A stretch of DNA of 64,000 bases from Xanthobacteraceae bacterium (GCA_028290465.1 JAQGJU010000143.1:87068-151067), one strand, 5' to 3'. Shown: positions 18,089 to 26,542, counted from the first letter of the stretch. Numbers and translations are program-made. The notes: generated by a model not told the origin, from the sequence alone.

Positions 18089-18538
18089 ATGGTTAAGCTG
18101 ACCGTCAACGGAATTTCGCATGATGTCGACGTCGAGCCCGATACCCCGCTGCTGTGGGTATTGCGCGAGCAGGTCGGCCTGACCGGCACCAAATATGGCT
18201 GCGGCGTCGCGCAATGCGGCGCCTGCACGGTGCATGTCGACGGCGTCGCGACGCGCTCCTGCTCGATGCAGGTCAGCGACGCGGCCGGCAAGCAGATCAC
18301 CACCGTCGAGGGTCTGGCCGTGAACGGCGCCATGACCAAGGTGCAGCAAGCCTGGATCGCCAATGACGTGCCGCAATGCGGTTACTGCCAGAGCGGCATG
18401 ATCATGGCCGTGACGGCGCTCCTGAAGGAAAAGGCGAAGCCGACCGACGCCGAGATCGACGCGGCCATCACCAATATCTGCCGCTGCGGCACCTTCCAAC
18501 AAGTGCGCGCGGCGATTCACGCCGCCGCGAACGCGTAA
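18089..18538 (+). CDS. iorA: (2Fe-2S)-binding small subunit of molybdenum hydroxylase, IorA-like
   Basis: This 149-residue protein carries two [2Fe-2S] clusters: the ferredoxin-type Cys set in [12 protein letters not shown] (with a further Cys near residue 70) and the C-terminal CGYCQSGM plus CRCG set. This is the pattern of small subunits of isoquinoline 1-oxidoreductase and related aldehyde or xanthine dehydrogenases that lack an FAD subunit. The start at 18089 has GGGGAGG about 6 bases upstream. It passes electrons from the molybdenum subunit, encoded 11 bases downstream, to an acceptor, perhaps a c-type cytochrome. Substrate identity is not shown. Confidence 0.88.
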   Translation: MVKLTVNGISHDVDVEPDTPLLWVLREQVGLTGTKYGCGVAQCGACTVHVDGVATRSCSMQVSDAAGKQITTVEGLAVNGAMTKVQQAWIANDVPQCGYCQSGMIMAVTALLKEKAKPTDAEIDAAITNICRCGTFQQVRAAIHAAANA

Positions 18539-18549
18539 GGGAGGCCAAC

Positions 18550-20724
18550 ATGAATTTCGTCCCGAAGATGAATCGCCGTTCGTTTGTGGTCGGCACCGCC
18601 GCCGTCGGCAGCGGTCTCGCGCTCGGTTTCGATCTGCCGTTCGGACCCAAGGTGGTCCGCGCGGCCGATGGTTCGCCCGAAGTCGGCGTCTGGGTGGTGA
18701 TTCGCCCCGACGAAACCGTCGTGATCCGCATCGCCCGCTCGGAAATGGGCCAAGGCACCCTCACCGGCCTCGCCCAAATGGTCGCCGAGGAACTGGAATG
18801 CGACTGGTCGAAGGTGACCACCGAATATCCCACCCCCGGCCAGAGTGTCGCCCGCAAGCGCGCGTGGGGCGATTACTCGACCGGCGGCAGCCGTGGCATT
18901 CGTGAATCGCACGAATATGTCCGCAAAGGCGGCGCCACCGCCCGCATGATGCTGATCCAGGCCGCCGCCAATGAGTGGAAAGTGCCGGCCGCGGAGTGCA
19001 GCGTGATCAACAGCACGATCACGCACAAGGGCTCGGGCCGCACCACGACCTACGGCAAGGTGGCGGAGGCCGCCGCCAAGATCGAACCGCCGACCGATGT
19101 GAAGCTGAAGGATCCGAAGGACTGGAAGCTGATCGGCAAGGGCGTTCTGCGACTCGACACCGCCGATAAGGTCAACGGCAAGCAGGTCTACGGCGCCGAC
19201 CTCAAGCTGCCCGGCATGCTGAACGCGGCCATCAAGGCGTGTCCGGTGTTCGGTGGCAAGCTGAAAAGCTACGACGAAGCCAAGGTCGCCGGCATGAAGG
19301 GCGTCAAGAAGGTCGTAAAGGTTGCCGACAACGCGGTAGCCGTGGTGGCCGACACCTGGTGGCACGCCAAGACCGCGCTCGATGCGTTGCCGATCGTCTG
19401 GGACGAGGGCCCGAACGGCAAGATCCAGCAGGCCGATATCGTGGCGATGCTCAAGGAAGGCCTGACTGCCGAGCAGGCCTTCGTCGGCAACAAGGTCGGC
19501 GATGCCAAAGCGGCGCTCGCGGGCGCGGCCAAGCGCATCGAGGCGACCTATGCCTATCCGTGGCAGAGCCACGCGCCGATGGAGCCGCTGAACGCGACCG
19601 CGCTGTATACCGCCGATAAGTGCGAGGTGTGGTGCGGCACGCAGAACGGCGAAGCCGCCTTGGCGGCGACCGCGGAAGCCTCCGGATTGCCGGTCGGCAA
19701 GTGCGAAGTCTACAAGCAGTTGCTGGGCGGCGGCTTCGGCCGGCGCGGCCGCAGCGACTATGTCACGCAGGCCGTGCAGATCGCCAAGCAGATGCCCGGC
19801 ACGCCGATCAAGTTGCTGTGGTCGCGTGAAGAGGACATGACCCAGGGCACCTACCATCCGACCACGATGGCCAAGATGACCGCCGGCCTCGATGCCGACG
19901 GCAATCTCGTCGCCCTGCATGCCCGCATCTCCGGACAGTCGATCCTGTCGGCGCTGTTTCCCGCGCGCCTGCAGAACGGTATGGACCCGGCGACGTTCCA
20001 GGGCTTTGCGCCGGCCGGCGAAGCGGCGATCGGCTACACCGTGCCGAACCTGCTGGTAGATCACGCGATGCGCAATCCGCACGTCCCGCCGGGCTTCTGG
20101 CGCGGCGTCAACATCAACCAGAACGCCATCTATCTTGAATGCTTCATGGACGAACTCGCCCACGAAACCAAACAGGATCCTCTGGCGTTCCGTCAAAAGC
20201 TGATGTCGAAGCATCCGAAGCACCTCGCGGTGCTGAACGCGGTCGCCGACAAGATCGGCTGGACCACGCCGCCGCCAAAGGGCGTGTTCCGCGGTATCGC
20301 CCAGCACATGGGCTATGGCAGCTACGTCGCGGCCGCCGCCGAGATCTCACTCGACGACAAGGGAGCGCTGAAGATCCACCGCATGGTGGCGGCGACGGAT
20401 CCCGGCCATGCGGTCAATCCGGCGCAGATCGAGCGGCAAGTTTCCGGCTCGTTCGTCTACGGCCTGTCGGCGCTGCTGTACGGCGAAGTGACGGTGAAGA
20501 ACGGCCGCATCGAGCAGGAGAACTTCGACACCTACAATTCGATGCGGATCAGCGAGATGCCCAAAGTGGAATCGATCGTGATGGGCTCCGGCGGTTTCTG
20601 GGGCGGCGTCGGCGAACCGACGATCTGCGTCGCCGCGCCCGCCGTGCTCAACGCGATCTTCGCCGCGACCGGCAAGCGCTACCGCACGTTCCCGCTGTCG
20701 CAGCATAATATCCGCACAGCGTAA
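18550..20724 (+). CDS. iorB: Molybdopterin-binding large subunit, IorB-like (xanthine dehydrogenase family)
   Basis: This 724-residue large subunit has a twin-arginine signal around residues 8-12 (NRRSF) and a hydrophobic stretch to about residue 40, so the enzyme is probably exported folded. The GGGFGRRG motif near residue 395 and the C-terminal GSGGFWGGVGEPT, with the catalytic Glu region, are typical of IorB. Family members hydroxylate N-heterocycles or oxidise aldehydes in the periplasm. It is paired with the 2Fe-2S subunit and followed by a strong terminator. No XdhC/CoxI-type cofactor-insertion gene is in the window. Confidence 0.88.
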   Translation: MNFVPKMNRRSFVVGTAAVGSGLALGFDLPFGPKVVRAADGSPEVGVWVVIRPDETVVIRIARSEMGQGTLTGLAQMVAEELECDWSKVTTEYPTPGQSVARKRAWGDYSTGGSRGIRESHEYVRKGGATARMMLIQAAANEWKVPAAECSVINSTITHKGSGRTTTYGKVAEAAAKIEPPTDVKLKDPKDWKLIGKGVLRLDTADKVNGKQVYGADLKLPGMLNAAIKACPVFGGKLKSYDEAKVAGMKGVKKVVKVADNAVAVVADTWWHAKTALDALPIVWDEGPNGKIQQADIVAMLKEGLTAEQAFVGNKVGDAKAALAGAAKRIEATYAYPWQSHAPMEPLNATALYTADKCEVWCGTQNGEAALAATAEASGLPVGKCEVYKQLLGGGFGRRGRSDYVTQAVQIAKQMPGTPIKLLWSREEDMTQGTYHPTTMAKMTAGLDADGNLVALHARISGQSILSALFPARLQNGMDPATFQGFAPAGEAAIGYTVPNLLVDHAMRNPHVPPGFWRGVNINQNAIYLECFMDELAHETKQDPLAFRQKLMSKHPKHLAVLNAVADKIGWTTPPPKGVFRGIAQHMGYGSYVAAAAEISLDDKGALKIHRMVAATDPGHAVNPAQIERQVSGSFVYGLSALLYGEVTVKNGRIEQENFDTYNSMRISEMPKVESIVMGSGGFWGGVGEPTICVAAPAVLNAIFAATGKRYRTFPLSQHNIRTA

Positions 20725-20736
20725 GCCACGACTAAC

Positions 20737-20770
20737 GCCCCTCCCCGGTTCGCCGGGGAGGGGCTTCTTT
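20737..20770 (+). terminator. Rho-independent terminator after iorAB
   Basis: Perfect 12-base-pair GC stem (20737-20748 with 20753-20764), stable TTCG tetraloop, followed by TTCTTT. This ends the molybdenum hydroxylase operon and separates it from the sulfur-oxidation genes. Confidence 0.9.
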
Positions 20771-20818
20771 ATTCTGAATGCGCTACAATTGGTGCATGAG
20801 CCAAAGGGGCCGTGAATC

Positions 20819-21133
20819 ATGACAGCAGCCCTTTCTCGAACCGCGCGTCATCTGATCTCCATTCCGGTCGTCAGCGTCATGCTGATCGGCTCAGCATTGG
20901 CCGCCACACCGGCGCCGGCCGGCGCGACGTCGTGCTCCGGATGTCATCCGCCGAACGCGCGCGTCGGCACGCCGGTGCCGCAACTCGTCGGCCAACCCGC
21001 TTCGCAGATCGTCGCCGCGATGACGGCGTTCCGCGCCGGCGCGCGGCCGGCGACCGTGATGGATCGCATCGCCAAGGGCTTCTCCGAAGCCGAAACCCAG
21101 GCGATCGCCGACTGGTACGCCGCGCAGAAATAG
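20819..21133 (+). CDS. Small c-type cytochrome, probable FccA-like partner
   Basis: This 104-residue protein has a signal peptide (residues 1-28, ending ALAA) and one haem c motif CSGCH near residue 39. The rest resembles a class I cytochrome c with a likely Met ligand in the second half. It lies 15 bases before an FccB-like flavoprotein, so it is probably the haem subunit that takes electrons from sulfide oxidation. Only one haem is present, whereas diheme FccA is known in purple sulfur bacteria; monohaem forms are also known. Confidence 0.82.
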   Translation: MTAALSRTARHLISIPVVSVMLIGSALAATPAPAGATSCSGCHPPNARVGTPVPQLVGQPASQIVAAMTAFRAGARPATVMDRIAKGFSEAETQAIADWYAAQK

Positions 21134-21148
21134 AACATCTGATGAGGC

Positions 21149-22438
21149 ATGCCCATGCGCCGAACCGTTAGCCGCCGCACCATCCTGAAGACCGCGCTCA
21201 CGGCCGGCGCGGCGTCGTTAGCGATGCGCGCACCCGCGATTTCGCAAGGCGCCGGCGGCCGGGTCGTCGTGGTCGGGGGCGGCTTCGGTGGCGCGAGTTG
21301 CGCCCGCGCGCTCAAGCAGGCCAATCCGGCGCTCTCGGTGACGCTGGTCGAGGCCGAATCGACCTATACGGCCTGCCCGTTCAGCAACGCGGTGGTGAGC
21401 GGGCTGCGCAATCTTCGCGCCCAGCAATTCGACTACAGCGCCGTTCAGGCCGGCGGCGTGTCCGTCGTCATGTCGGCCGCCACCGCGGTCGACGCGAGCG
21501 GGAAGTCCGTGGCGCTCGCCAATGGCGCCCGGCTGCCGTACGACCGGCTGGTGCTGTCGCCCGGCATCGATATGCGCTGGGACAGCCTGCAGGGCTATTC
21601 CGAGGCGGTCGCCGACATCATGCCGCATGCCTGGAAGGCCGGGCCGCAAACCATGCTGCTGCGCCGCCAGCTAGAGGCCATGCCGGATGGCGGGCTGGTG
21701 CTGATCTCGGCGCCCGCCAATCCGTTCCGCTGCCCGCCCGGCCCCTACGAGCGCGCCAGCCTGATCGCGTATTATCTGAAATCCAACAAGCCGAACTCGA
21801 AGATCCTGATCCTCGACGGCAAGGACAATTTTTCCAAGCAATCGCTATTCGAGGCGGCGTGGAAAGAACTCTATCCCGGCATGATCGAATGGGTTCCGCT
21901 GTCCAAGGGCGGCAAGGTCACGGCGATCGACACGTCATCGCAGACGTTGATCACCGACTTTGCCCGCCACAAAGGAGCGGTCACCAACATCATTCCGGCC
22001 CAGAAAGCCGGCCGCATCGCGGATATTGCCGGCGTCGGCGACCGCACCGGCTGGTGTCCGATCGATCCGGTGACGTTCGAATCGAAACTGGTGCCCAACA
22101 TCCATGTAATCGGCGACGCATCGATTGCCGGCGCAATGCCAAAATCGGCGTTCTCGGCCAATGCGCAAGCCAAGGTCTGTGCGGCCGCGATCGTCGCGCT
22201 GCTGGCCGGCGAAAAGCCAGCCGCGCCGCTGCTGATCAACACCTGCTACTCGATGGTGGCGCCGGACTACGCCATCTCGGTCGCCGGCGTGTATCAACCG
22301 GCCAATGGTCTGCTGACCGAATTCCGCGGTTCCGGCGGCGTCAGCCGCGCCAATGCGCCGCGCTCGGAGCGCTCGCTGGAGGCAGCCTATGCCGAAGGCT
22401 GGTTCCGCACGATTACGAACGAAGTCTTTGGCTCATAA
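21149..22438 (+). CDS. fccB: Flavocytochrome c sulfide dehydrogenase flavin subunit, FccB-like
   Basis: This 429-residue flavoprotein starts with a twin-arginine signal (SRRTIL at about residues 7-12). The FAD site is VVVGGGFGG and the two redox-active cysteines expected for sulfide oxidation are present: Cys76 in TACPFSN and Cys366 in INTCYSM, the latter in the C-terminal flavocytochrome c domain. It oxidises sulfide to sulfur in the periplasm and reduces the cytochrome encoded just upstream. It is followed by soxX after 3 bases, so sulfide and thiosulfate functions share one transcript. A role as SoxF is equally consistent. Confidence 0.88.
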   Translation: MPMRRTVSRRTILKTALTAGAASLAMRAPAISQGAGGRVVVVGGGFGGASCARALKQANPALSVTLVEAESTYTACPFSNAVVSGLRNLRAQQFDYSAVQAGGVSVVMSAATAVDASGKSVALANGARLPYDRLVLSPGIDMRWDSLQGYSEAVADIMPHAWKAGPQTMLLRRQLEAMPDGGLVLISAPANPFRCPPGPYERASLIAYYLKSNKPNSKILILDGKDNFSKQSLFEAAWKELYPGMIEWVPLSKGGKVTAIDTSSQTLITDFARHKGAVTNIIPAQKAGRIADIAGVGDRTGWCPIDPVTFESKLVPNIHVIGDASIAGAMPKSAFSANAQAKVCAAAIVALLAGEKPAAPLLINTCYSMVAPDYAISVAGVYQPANGLLTEFRGSGGVSRANAPRSERSLEAAYAEGWFRTITNEVFGS

Positions 22439-22441
22439 TCT

Positions 22442-22882
22442 ATGAGGCCGATATTCATCGCGTTTGTGCTTGGTTCGGTATTCACTGCGCCGGCACTTGC
22501 GCAGGAAACCCGGCCCGAGATCGTCGGCGATGCGATTCCGCAGCCATTGGTGGCCATCCGTGGCGATCCGGTACGCGGCCGTGCCATCGTGGTCGACCGT
22601 CAGGTTGGTCTATGCCTGCTGTGCCATAGCGGCCCATTCCCGGAGCAGCGACTGCAGGGTACGCTGGCGCCGGAACTGGCGGGCGCGGGGCGGCGTTGGT
22701 CGGAAGGACAGTTGCGGCTGCGTATCGTCGATGCCGCGAAGGCAAATCCGGCGACCATCATGCCGCCCTATTATCGCACCGATGGGCTGGTACGCGTCGC
22801 CAGCGCCTATCGCGGCAAGACGCTGCTGACCGCGCAGCAGATCGAGGATGTCGTGGCGTTTCTGATGACGCTGCGTGATTGA
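22442..22882 (+). CDS. soxX: Sulfur oxidation cytochrome SoxX
   Basis: This 146-residue periplasmic cytochrome has a signal peptide (about 20 residues ending ALAQ), a single haem motif CLLCH near residue 58 and a likely Met ligand in TIMPPYY. The spacing and length match SoxX, the small subunit of SoxAX, which with SoxA attaches thiosulfate to the SoxY cysteine. It follows the FccB gene by 3 bases and precedes soxY by 9. Confidence 0.88.
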   Translation: MRPIFIAFVLGSVFTAPALAQETRPEIVGDAIPQPLVAIRGDPVRGRAIVVDRQVGLCLLCHSGPFPEQRLQGTLAPELAGAGRRWSEGQLRLRIVDAAKANPATIMPPYYRTDGLVRVASAYRGKTLLTAQQIEDVVAFLMTLRD

Positions 22883-22891
22883 GGAAGCCAG

Positions 22892-23368
22892 ATGAAACGC
22901 TCCGATGAATTTCCGCAGGCCAGCCGGCGCACGGTGTTGCGTAGCGGCAGCGCGCTGGCGGCCTGCATGGTGCTGGCGGTCCGGCCGGCGAAGGCGACGC
23001 CCGATGAGATGAAGGCCGCGATCCACAAGGTGATCGGCGAAGCCACGATCCAGACCGGCAAGGTGCATCTCGACGTGCCGCCGCTGGTCGAAAATGGCAA
23101 CACGGTCGCGATCTCGGTGTCGGTCGAAAGCCCGATGAATGCCGCCAGCCGCGTCAAGACGATCCATCTGTTCAACGAGAAGAACCCGCAGCCCAATGTG
23201 GCGAGCTTCCATCTCGGACCGCGCGCCGGCCGTGCCGAAGTCGCGACCCGCATCCGGCTGGCCGATACCCAGACCGTGATCGCGATCGCCGAACTCAGCG
23301 ACGGCTCGTTTTGGCAGGATAGCGCCGAGGTGATCGTGACGCTGGCCGCCTGCGTGGAGAACATGTGA
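22892..23368 (+). CDS. soxY: SoxY-like sulfur carrier protein lacking the GGCGG tail
   Basis: This 158-residue protein has a twin-arginine-like signal (SRRTVL) and the immunoglobulin-like SoxY fold pattern, with the HLFNEKNPQPNVASFHLG stretch. In well-studied SoxY the sulfur substrate is bound to a Cys in a C-terminal GGCGG tail. Here the protein ends LAACVENM: a Cys is present at residue 154 but the flanking glycines are not. The stop overlaps the soxZ start (TGATG). It could be a working variant or a SoxY-like protein with another role; the operon context supports SoxY. Confidence 0.8.
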   Translation: MKRSDEFPQASRRTVLRSGSALAACMVLAVRPAKATPDEMKAAIHKVIGEATIQTGKVHLDVPPLVENGNTVAISVSVESPMNAASRVKTIHLFNEKNPQPNVASFHLGPRAGRAEVATRIRLADTQTVIAIAELSDGSFWQDSAEVIVTLAACVENM

Positions 23369-23688
23369 TGGCCCGCGCCCTGATAAACGTTCCGGCAAAA
23401 GCCAAGCCCGGCGAAGTCATCGCGATCAAAACGCTGATGTCGCATATCATGGAGACCGGGTTCCGGCACTCGTCGACCGGCGACGCGATCCCGCGCGACA
23501 TCATCACGAGTTTCGTGTGCAGCTATGACGGCGCGGAAGTGTTTCGCGCCGACCTGTATCCGGCGATTTCGGCCAATCCGTATCTGACCTTCTTCACGAC
23601 CGCGACCAAGAGCGGACCGATGACTTTCGAATGGCGCGGCGACAACGGTTTCGTGGCCAAGGAAACCGCCGAGATCGTGGTGGAATGA
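23368..23688 (+). CDS. soxZ: Thiosulfate oxidation carrier complex protein SoxZ
   Basis: This 106-residue SoxZ has no signal peptide, as expected since it is exported bound to SoxY. The stretches AKPGEVIAIKTLMSHIMETG and the terminal WRGDNGFVAKETAEIVV are typical. The ATG at 23368 overlaps the soxY stop by one base, and its stop overlaps the soxA ATG, which implies coupled translation of the SoxYZ complex and SoxA. Confidence 0.9.
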   Translation: MARALINVPAKAKPGEVIAIKTLMSHIMETGFRHSSTGDAIPRDIITSFVCSYDGAEVFRADLYPAISANPYLTFFTTATKSGPMTFEWRGDNGFVAKETAEIVVE

Positions 23689-24482
23689 GCCGCCAAGCCC
23701 TCATGCGGTTGGCACACTTTTCGCTCGCTGTTTTGTTGGTTGCCTTCGGCTTCGCCGCCAGCGCCACCGAAATCCCGCTTTCCGAGCGAAAGTCCGGCTA
23801 CGAGTTCATGGGGCCGCAGTCCCGCGCCATGCAGGACGACGACACCGCCAATCCGGGCATGCTGTCGGTGTTCGACGGCGAGGCGCTGTGGAACGCCAAG
23901 ACCGGTGCCACGAACCAGTCCTGCGCCGGATGCCATGGCGATGCGACGCAGAGCATGAAGGGCGCCGCCGCGCGCTATCCGGCGTTCAATGCCTCGCGCG
24001 GGCGGCCGCTCGACCTCGAAGGCCAGATCAATCTGTGCCGCGCCGACCGTCAGCAGGCGTCACCATTTGCCTATGAGAGCCGGGAATTGCTGGCGCTGAC
24101 CGCCTATGTGGCCCGCCAATCGCGCGGCATGCCGATCGAACCGACGATCGATGCTAGAACTCAGCCGTTCCTGGATGCCGGCCGCGCGATCTTCGATCTA
24201 CGCCAGGGCCAGCTCAATCTGTCTTGCGCGCAATGCCATGATGATCAGTGGGGTCAGCGCCTCGCCGGCACCGTCATTCCGCAAGGTCATCCGACCGGCT
24301 ATCCGCAGTACCGGTTGGAATGGCAAAGCCTCGGCTCATTGCAGCGGCGGTTGCGCAATTGCCTGGTCGGCATGCGCGCCGAGCCTTACGCGGTCGGCGC
24401 GCCGGAATATGTCGATCTGACACTGTTCCTGATGTGGCGCGCACGCGGCATGAAGTTCGAAGCGCCAGCGGTGCGGCCTTAG
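23685..24482 (+). CDS. soxA: Diheme cytochrome SoxA
   Basis: This 265-residue periplasmic cytochrome has a signal peptide (about 25 residues) and two haem motifs: CAGCH at residues 80-84 and CAQCH at 181-185. A further Cys226 in RNCLVG corresponds to the Cys that ligates the active-site haem and carries persulfide in SoxA. With SoxX it forms SoxAX. Its ATG overlaps the soxZ stop. It is the last sox gene visible; a repeat element begins about 30 bases downstream and no soxB follows. Confidence 0.9.
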   Translation: MSRQALMRLAHFSLAVLLVAFGFAASATEIPLSERKSGYEFMGPQSRAMQDDDTANPGMLSVFDGEALWNAKTGATNQSCAGCHGDATQSMKGAAARYPAFNASRGRPLDLEGQINLCRADRQQASPFAYESRELLALTAYVARQSRGMPIEPTIDARTQPFLDAGRAIFDLRQGQLNLSCAQCHDDQWGQRLAGTVIPQGHPTGYPQYRLEWQSLGSLQRRLRNCLVGMRAEPYAVGAPEYVDLTLFLMWRARGMKFEAPAVRP

Positions 24483-24514
24483 AGCGTCTTGCTCACATAA
24501 GCGCGCCTTCTTCA

Positions 24515-24662
24515 CCTCTCCCCGCGTGCGGGGAGAGGTCGACTTGCGAGCGGAAGCGAGCAAGTCGGGTGAGGGGGCCTCACCGCAGTACGCTGCCGGA
24601 CGCCCCCTCACCCGGCTCGCGTAAGGACGCTCGCCACCCCTCTCCCCGCACGCGGGGCGAGG
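24515..24662. repeat. Compound palindromic repeat, family D
   Basis: The outer arms are two similar hairpins built on CCTCTCCCCGC (24515-24538 and 24639-24662). Inside are a second hairpin (24540-24567, arms CGACTTGC/GCAAGTCG) and long complementary blocks GGGTGAGGGGGC (24567-24578) and GCCCCCTCACCC (24602-24613). The whole can fold as one cruciform. Such elements are common between genes in Hyphomicrobiales. It lies between convergent soxA and the deacetylase gene, and could terminate both. Confidence 0.85.
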
Positions 24663-24692
24663 GTTACAGAGCATTCGCGGCAGCTTAGACCT

Positions 24693-25334
24693 CTAGGTCA
24701 CATACGCATCGATCGGCTGCACGATTTCACCGCGCACGATCGGCAGGCAGTCCGGCGGGAAATCCTGCCTTATGGTGCCGTCGGCTTCACCGACCGCATC
24801 GAGAAACCGTTCCAGATGCGCCATCGCGCCGGTCGGCAGATCGTGCAGCACCATCAGGCTCCACGGTTGTGCACGGCATTGCGCCAGCGCGGTCTCGACC
24901 CAGCCATCGGGGTCGTCCCAGTCGCGCGGAATCGCATTCCACAGCACGCAGGTGAAGCCTCCGGCGGTCAGAAATTCCACCGCGGAGCGGCTGAACAGGC
25001 GTTGATCGATTTTGCCGCCGCCGCCACCCGGACGAAAATAGCGTTGCGACGACGCCAGCGCGCCAAGCTCATCCTGCGTGCGGCCGATCTCTTGCTGCGC
25101 GGCGTCCGGTTCCGGCCGCACGCCGAGCGGCATGGTGTGCGACCACGTATGATTGCCGATCCAGTGACCTTCTGCCTTCGCACGCTCGACGATTGCGCGT
25201 CCGCCCGATGCCGCCAGCCGCTTTCCGATCACGAAGAAGCTGGCGCGCAGCCAACGCCGCGCCAGGATGTCGAGCACCGCCGGGGTCGTGGCCGGATCGG
25301 GACCGTTATCGAATGACAGCGTCAGATCGAACAT
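24693..25334 (-). CDS. Polysaccharide deacetylase (carbohydrate esterase 4) family protein
   Basis: This 213-residue NodB-homology protein starts LTLSFDNGPDP; usual enzymes have TFDDGP, and here the second position is Asn. The metal His pair is in GNHTWSHT near residues 60-67. Further family stretches are RYFRPGGGGG and the late LHD. No signal peptide is visible, so it may act in the cytoplasm, for example on a cyclic amide or a small N-acyl compound instead of cell-wall glycans. It follows the dioxygenase gene after a terminator-like hairpin. Confidence 0.82.
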   Translation of the reverse strand: MFDLTLSFDNGPDPATTPAVLDILARRWLRASFFVIGKRLAASGGRAIVERAKAEGHWIGNHTWSHTMPLGVRPEPDAAQQEIGRTQDELGALASSQRYFRPGGGGGKIDQRLFSRSAVEFLTAGGFTCVLWNAIPRDWDDPDGWVETALAQCRAQPWSLMVLHDLPTGAMAHLERFLDAVGEADGTIRQDFPPDCLPIVRGEIVQPIDAYVT

Positions 25335-25359
25335 CGTTCACACACTTGCGCAAAGAAAA

Positions 25360-25386
25360 CGCCCGGCCTCGCGAAGAGACCGGGCG
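25360..25386 (-). terminator. Rho-independent terminator after intradiol dioxygenase
   Basis: On the minus strand a stem of about 10 base pairs (25360-25370 with 25376-25386, one mismatch) with a 5-base loop is followed by a T-rich run (GTTTTCTTT). This would end the dioxygenase transcript before the deacetylase gene. Confidence 0.75.
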
Positions 25387-25412
25387 CTGTTATCGGGTCG
25401 ACAGATCGTCGA

Positions 25413-26291
25413 TCAAGCCGCCGCGGCCTTGGCCATGCGGTCGAGCACGAAGTCGTATTCGACGAGATACCACGGCTCGTTGAACACCTCGCCGTTCGGC
25501 GCCTTGCCGGGCGGCTGCTTCTTGAACTCGACGATCAACTCTTCCTTCACGCCGTACACCGCATCCTTGGCGATCCACTCGTCGCCCTTTTCGAACAGAT
25601 GCGTGGTCACCGGATGAAAGCCGTTGGCCAGGATGGCAAAATGAATATGCGCCGGCCGCATATGGCTCATATTGGTCTTATTCATCAGCTCGCCGATCGT
25701 GCCGTCCATCGGAATGGTGTAGGCGAGCGGCACGACGGTGCGCACGATGAACGAGCCGTCCTGCTGGCTGTGATAGATGCCGCGCATCCACGGGATGTCG
25801 ATCCCTTCCCGCTGCGCCTCGTAAAGGCCTTCACCGTCGGTCTGCCACATGTCCAGCATCGCGCCCGGAATGGGCTTGCCGTCGAGGGTCTGCACCTTGC
25901 CGACCACGAGGCACGGAACGCCTGGCGCATCCTTGGTGACCATTTCGCCGTTCGCGATTTCCGGCGCATCATGCACATGGAACGGACCCTCGACGGTCGA
26001 CGGTGTCGCGCCCGGCGGCAGGTGATGGTTGATCGAGTCGACCAGCATGCTGACGCCGAGCACGTCGGAGGTCAGGATGAATTCCTGGCGCTTCTCGTCG
26101 CAGAGTTGTCCGGTGCGGGTCAGCCATTGGATCGCCGCGAACCACTCGGGCTGGGTCAGTTCGACGTCGCGCACGAAACCATGCAGGTGCTTGATCAGGG
26201 ACTGCATGACCTCGCGCAGGCGCGGATCGGGGATATCCTGCCAGCGCTCCATCACGACTTCGGTCAGATTGCCATCGGTCACGTAGGACAT
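25413..26291 (-). CDS. Intradiol ring-cleavage dioxygenase (catechol/hydroxyquinol type)
   Basis: This 292-residue protein has an N-terminal helical dimer domain and a C-terminal beta-sandwich. The non-haem Fe(III) ligands Tyr, Tyr, His, His appear in MRGIYH, LAYTIP and RPAHIHF. The stretch VEGPFHVHDAP and QTDGEGLYEAQ are family marks. Length and N-domain match catechol 1,2- or hydroxyquinol 1,2-dioxygenase, not protocatechuate dioxygenase. It opens an aromatic diol between the hydroxyls. The start at 26291 has GGAG sites upstream. No muconate or maleylacetate enzymes are adjacent, so the pathway is incomplete in this window. Confidence 0.88.
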   Translation of the reverse strand: MSYVTDGNLTEVVMERWQDIPDPRLREVMQSLIKHLHGFVRDVELTQPEWFAAIQWLTRTGQLCDEKRQEFILTSDVLGVSMLVDSINHHLPPGATPSTVEGPFHVHDAPEIANGEMVTKDAPGVPCLVVGKVQTLDGKPIPGAMLDMWQTDGEGLYEAQREGIDIPWMRGIYHSQQDGSFIVRTVVPLAYTIPMDGTIGELMNKTNMSHMRPAHIHFAILANGFHPVTTHLFEKGDEWIAKDAVYGVKEELIVEFKKQPPGKAPNGEVFNEPWYLVEYDFVLDRMAKAAAA

Positions 26292-26492
26292 CGTCTCCCG
26301 CTCCTCATCGTCTCTGCGGCCTGTTGCAGCGGCCTGCTTTCGGCGACCCGATCCTGACGGTCGGGCCTGATTTCTCCGCCGGCGAGTTGCCGGCAAGTGT
26401 AGCCGCGGCCAAGTAATTTTGGCCACGTTATTTTCGTTCTGAGTTTGCGGTCCCCACACCGGGTGACCGATTACTCGGTCCGTTTAACATTT

Positions 26493-26542
26493 GGAGCGCG
26501 CCCGGACGCAAAACCGAAGTCCACTTTTGCTGGTCGCGCTCC
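26493..26542 (+). repeat. Palindromic intergenic repeat, family A
   Basis: Inverted repeat with arms GGAGCGCG and CGCGCTCC. The core matches the reverse complement of the element at 29358-29409 at about 41 of 48 positions, by eye. The two copies are thus in opposite orientation and flank the MetE-like and receptor genes. Confidence 0.8.

Noticed and set aside
18517..20307. 596-codon minus-strand open frame opposite iorB
   Set aside because: Antisense shadow caused by GC-rich third positions; no domain and no ribosome site.
22892..23368. Frameshift at the end of soxY as explanation for the missing GGCGG
   Set aside because: The final codons, stop and soxZ start overlap in a normal TGATG arrangement, and other frames nearby do not encode GGCGG.
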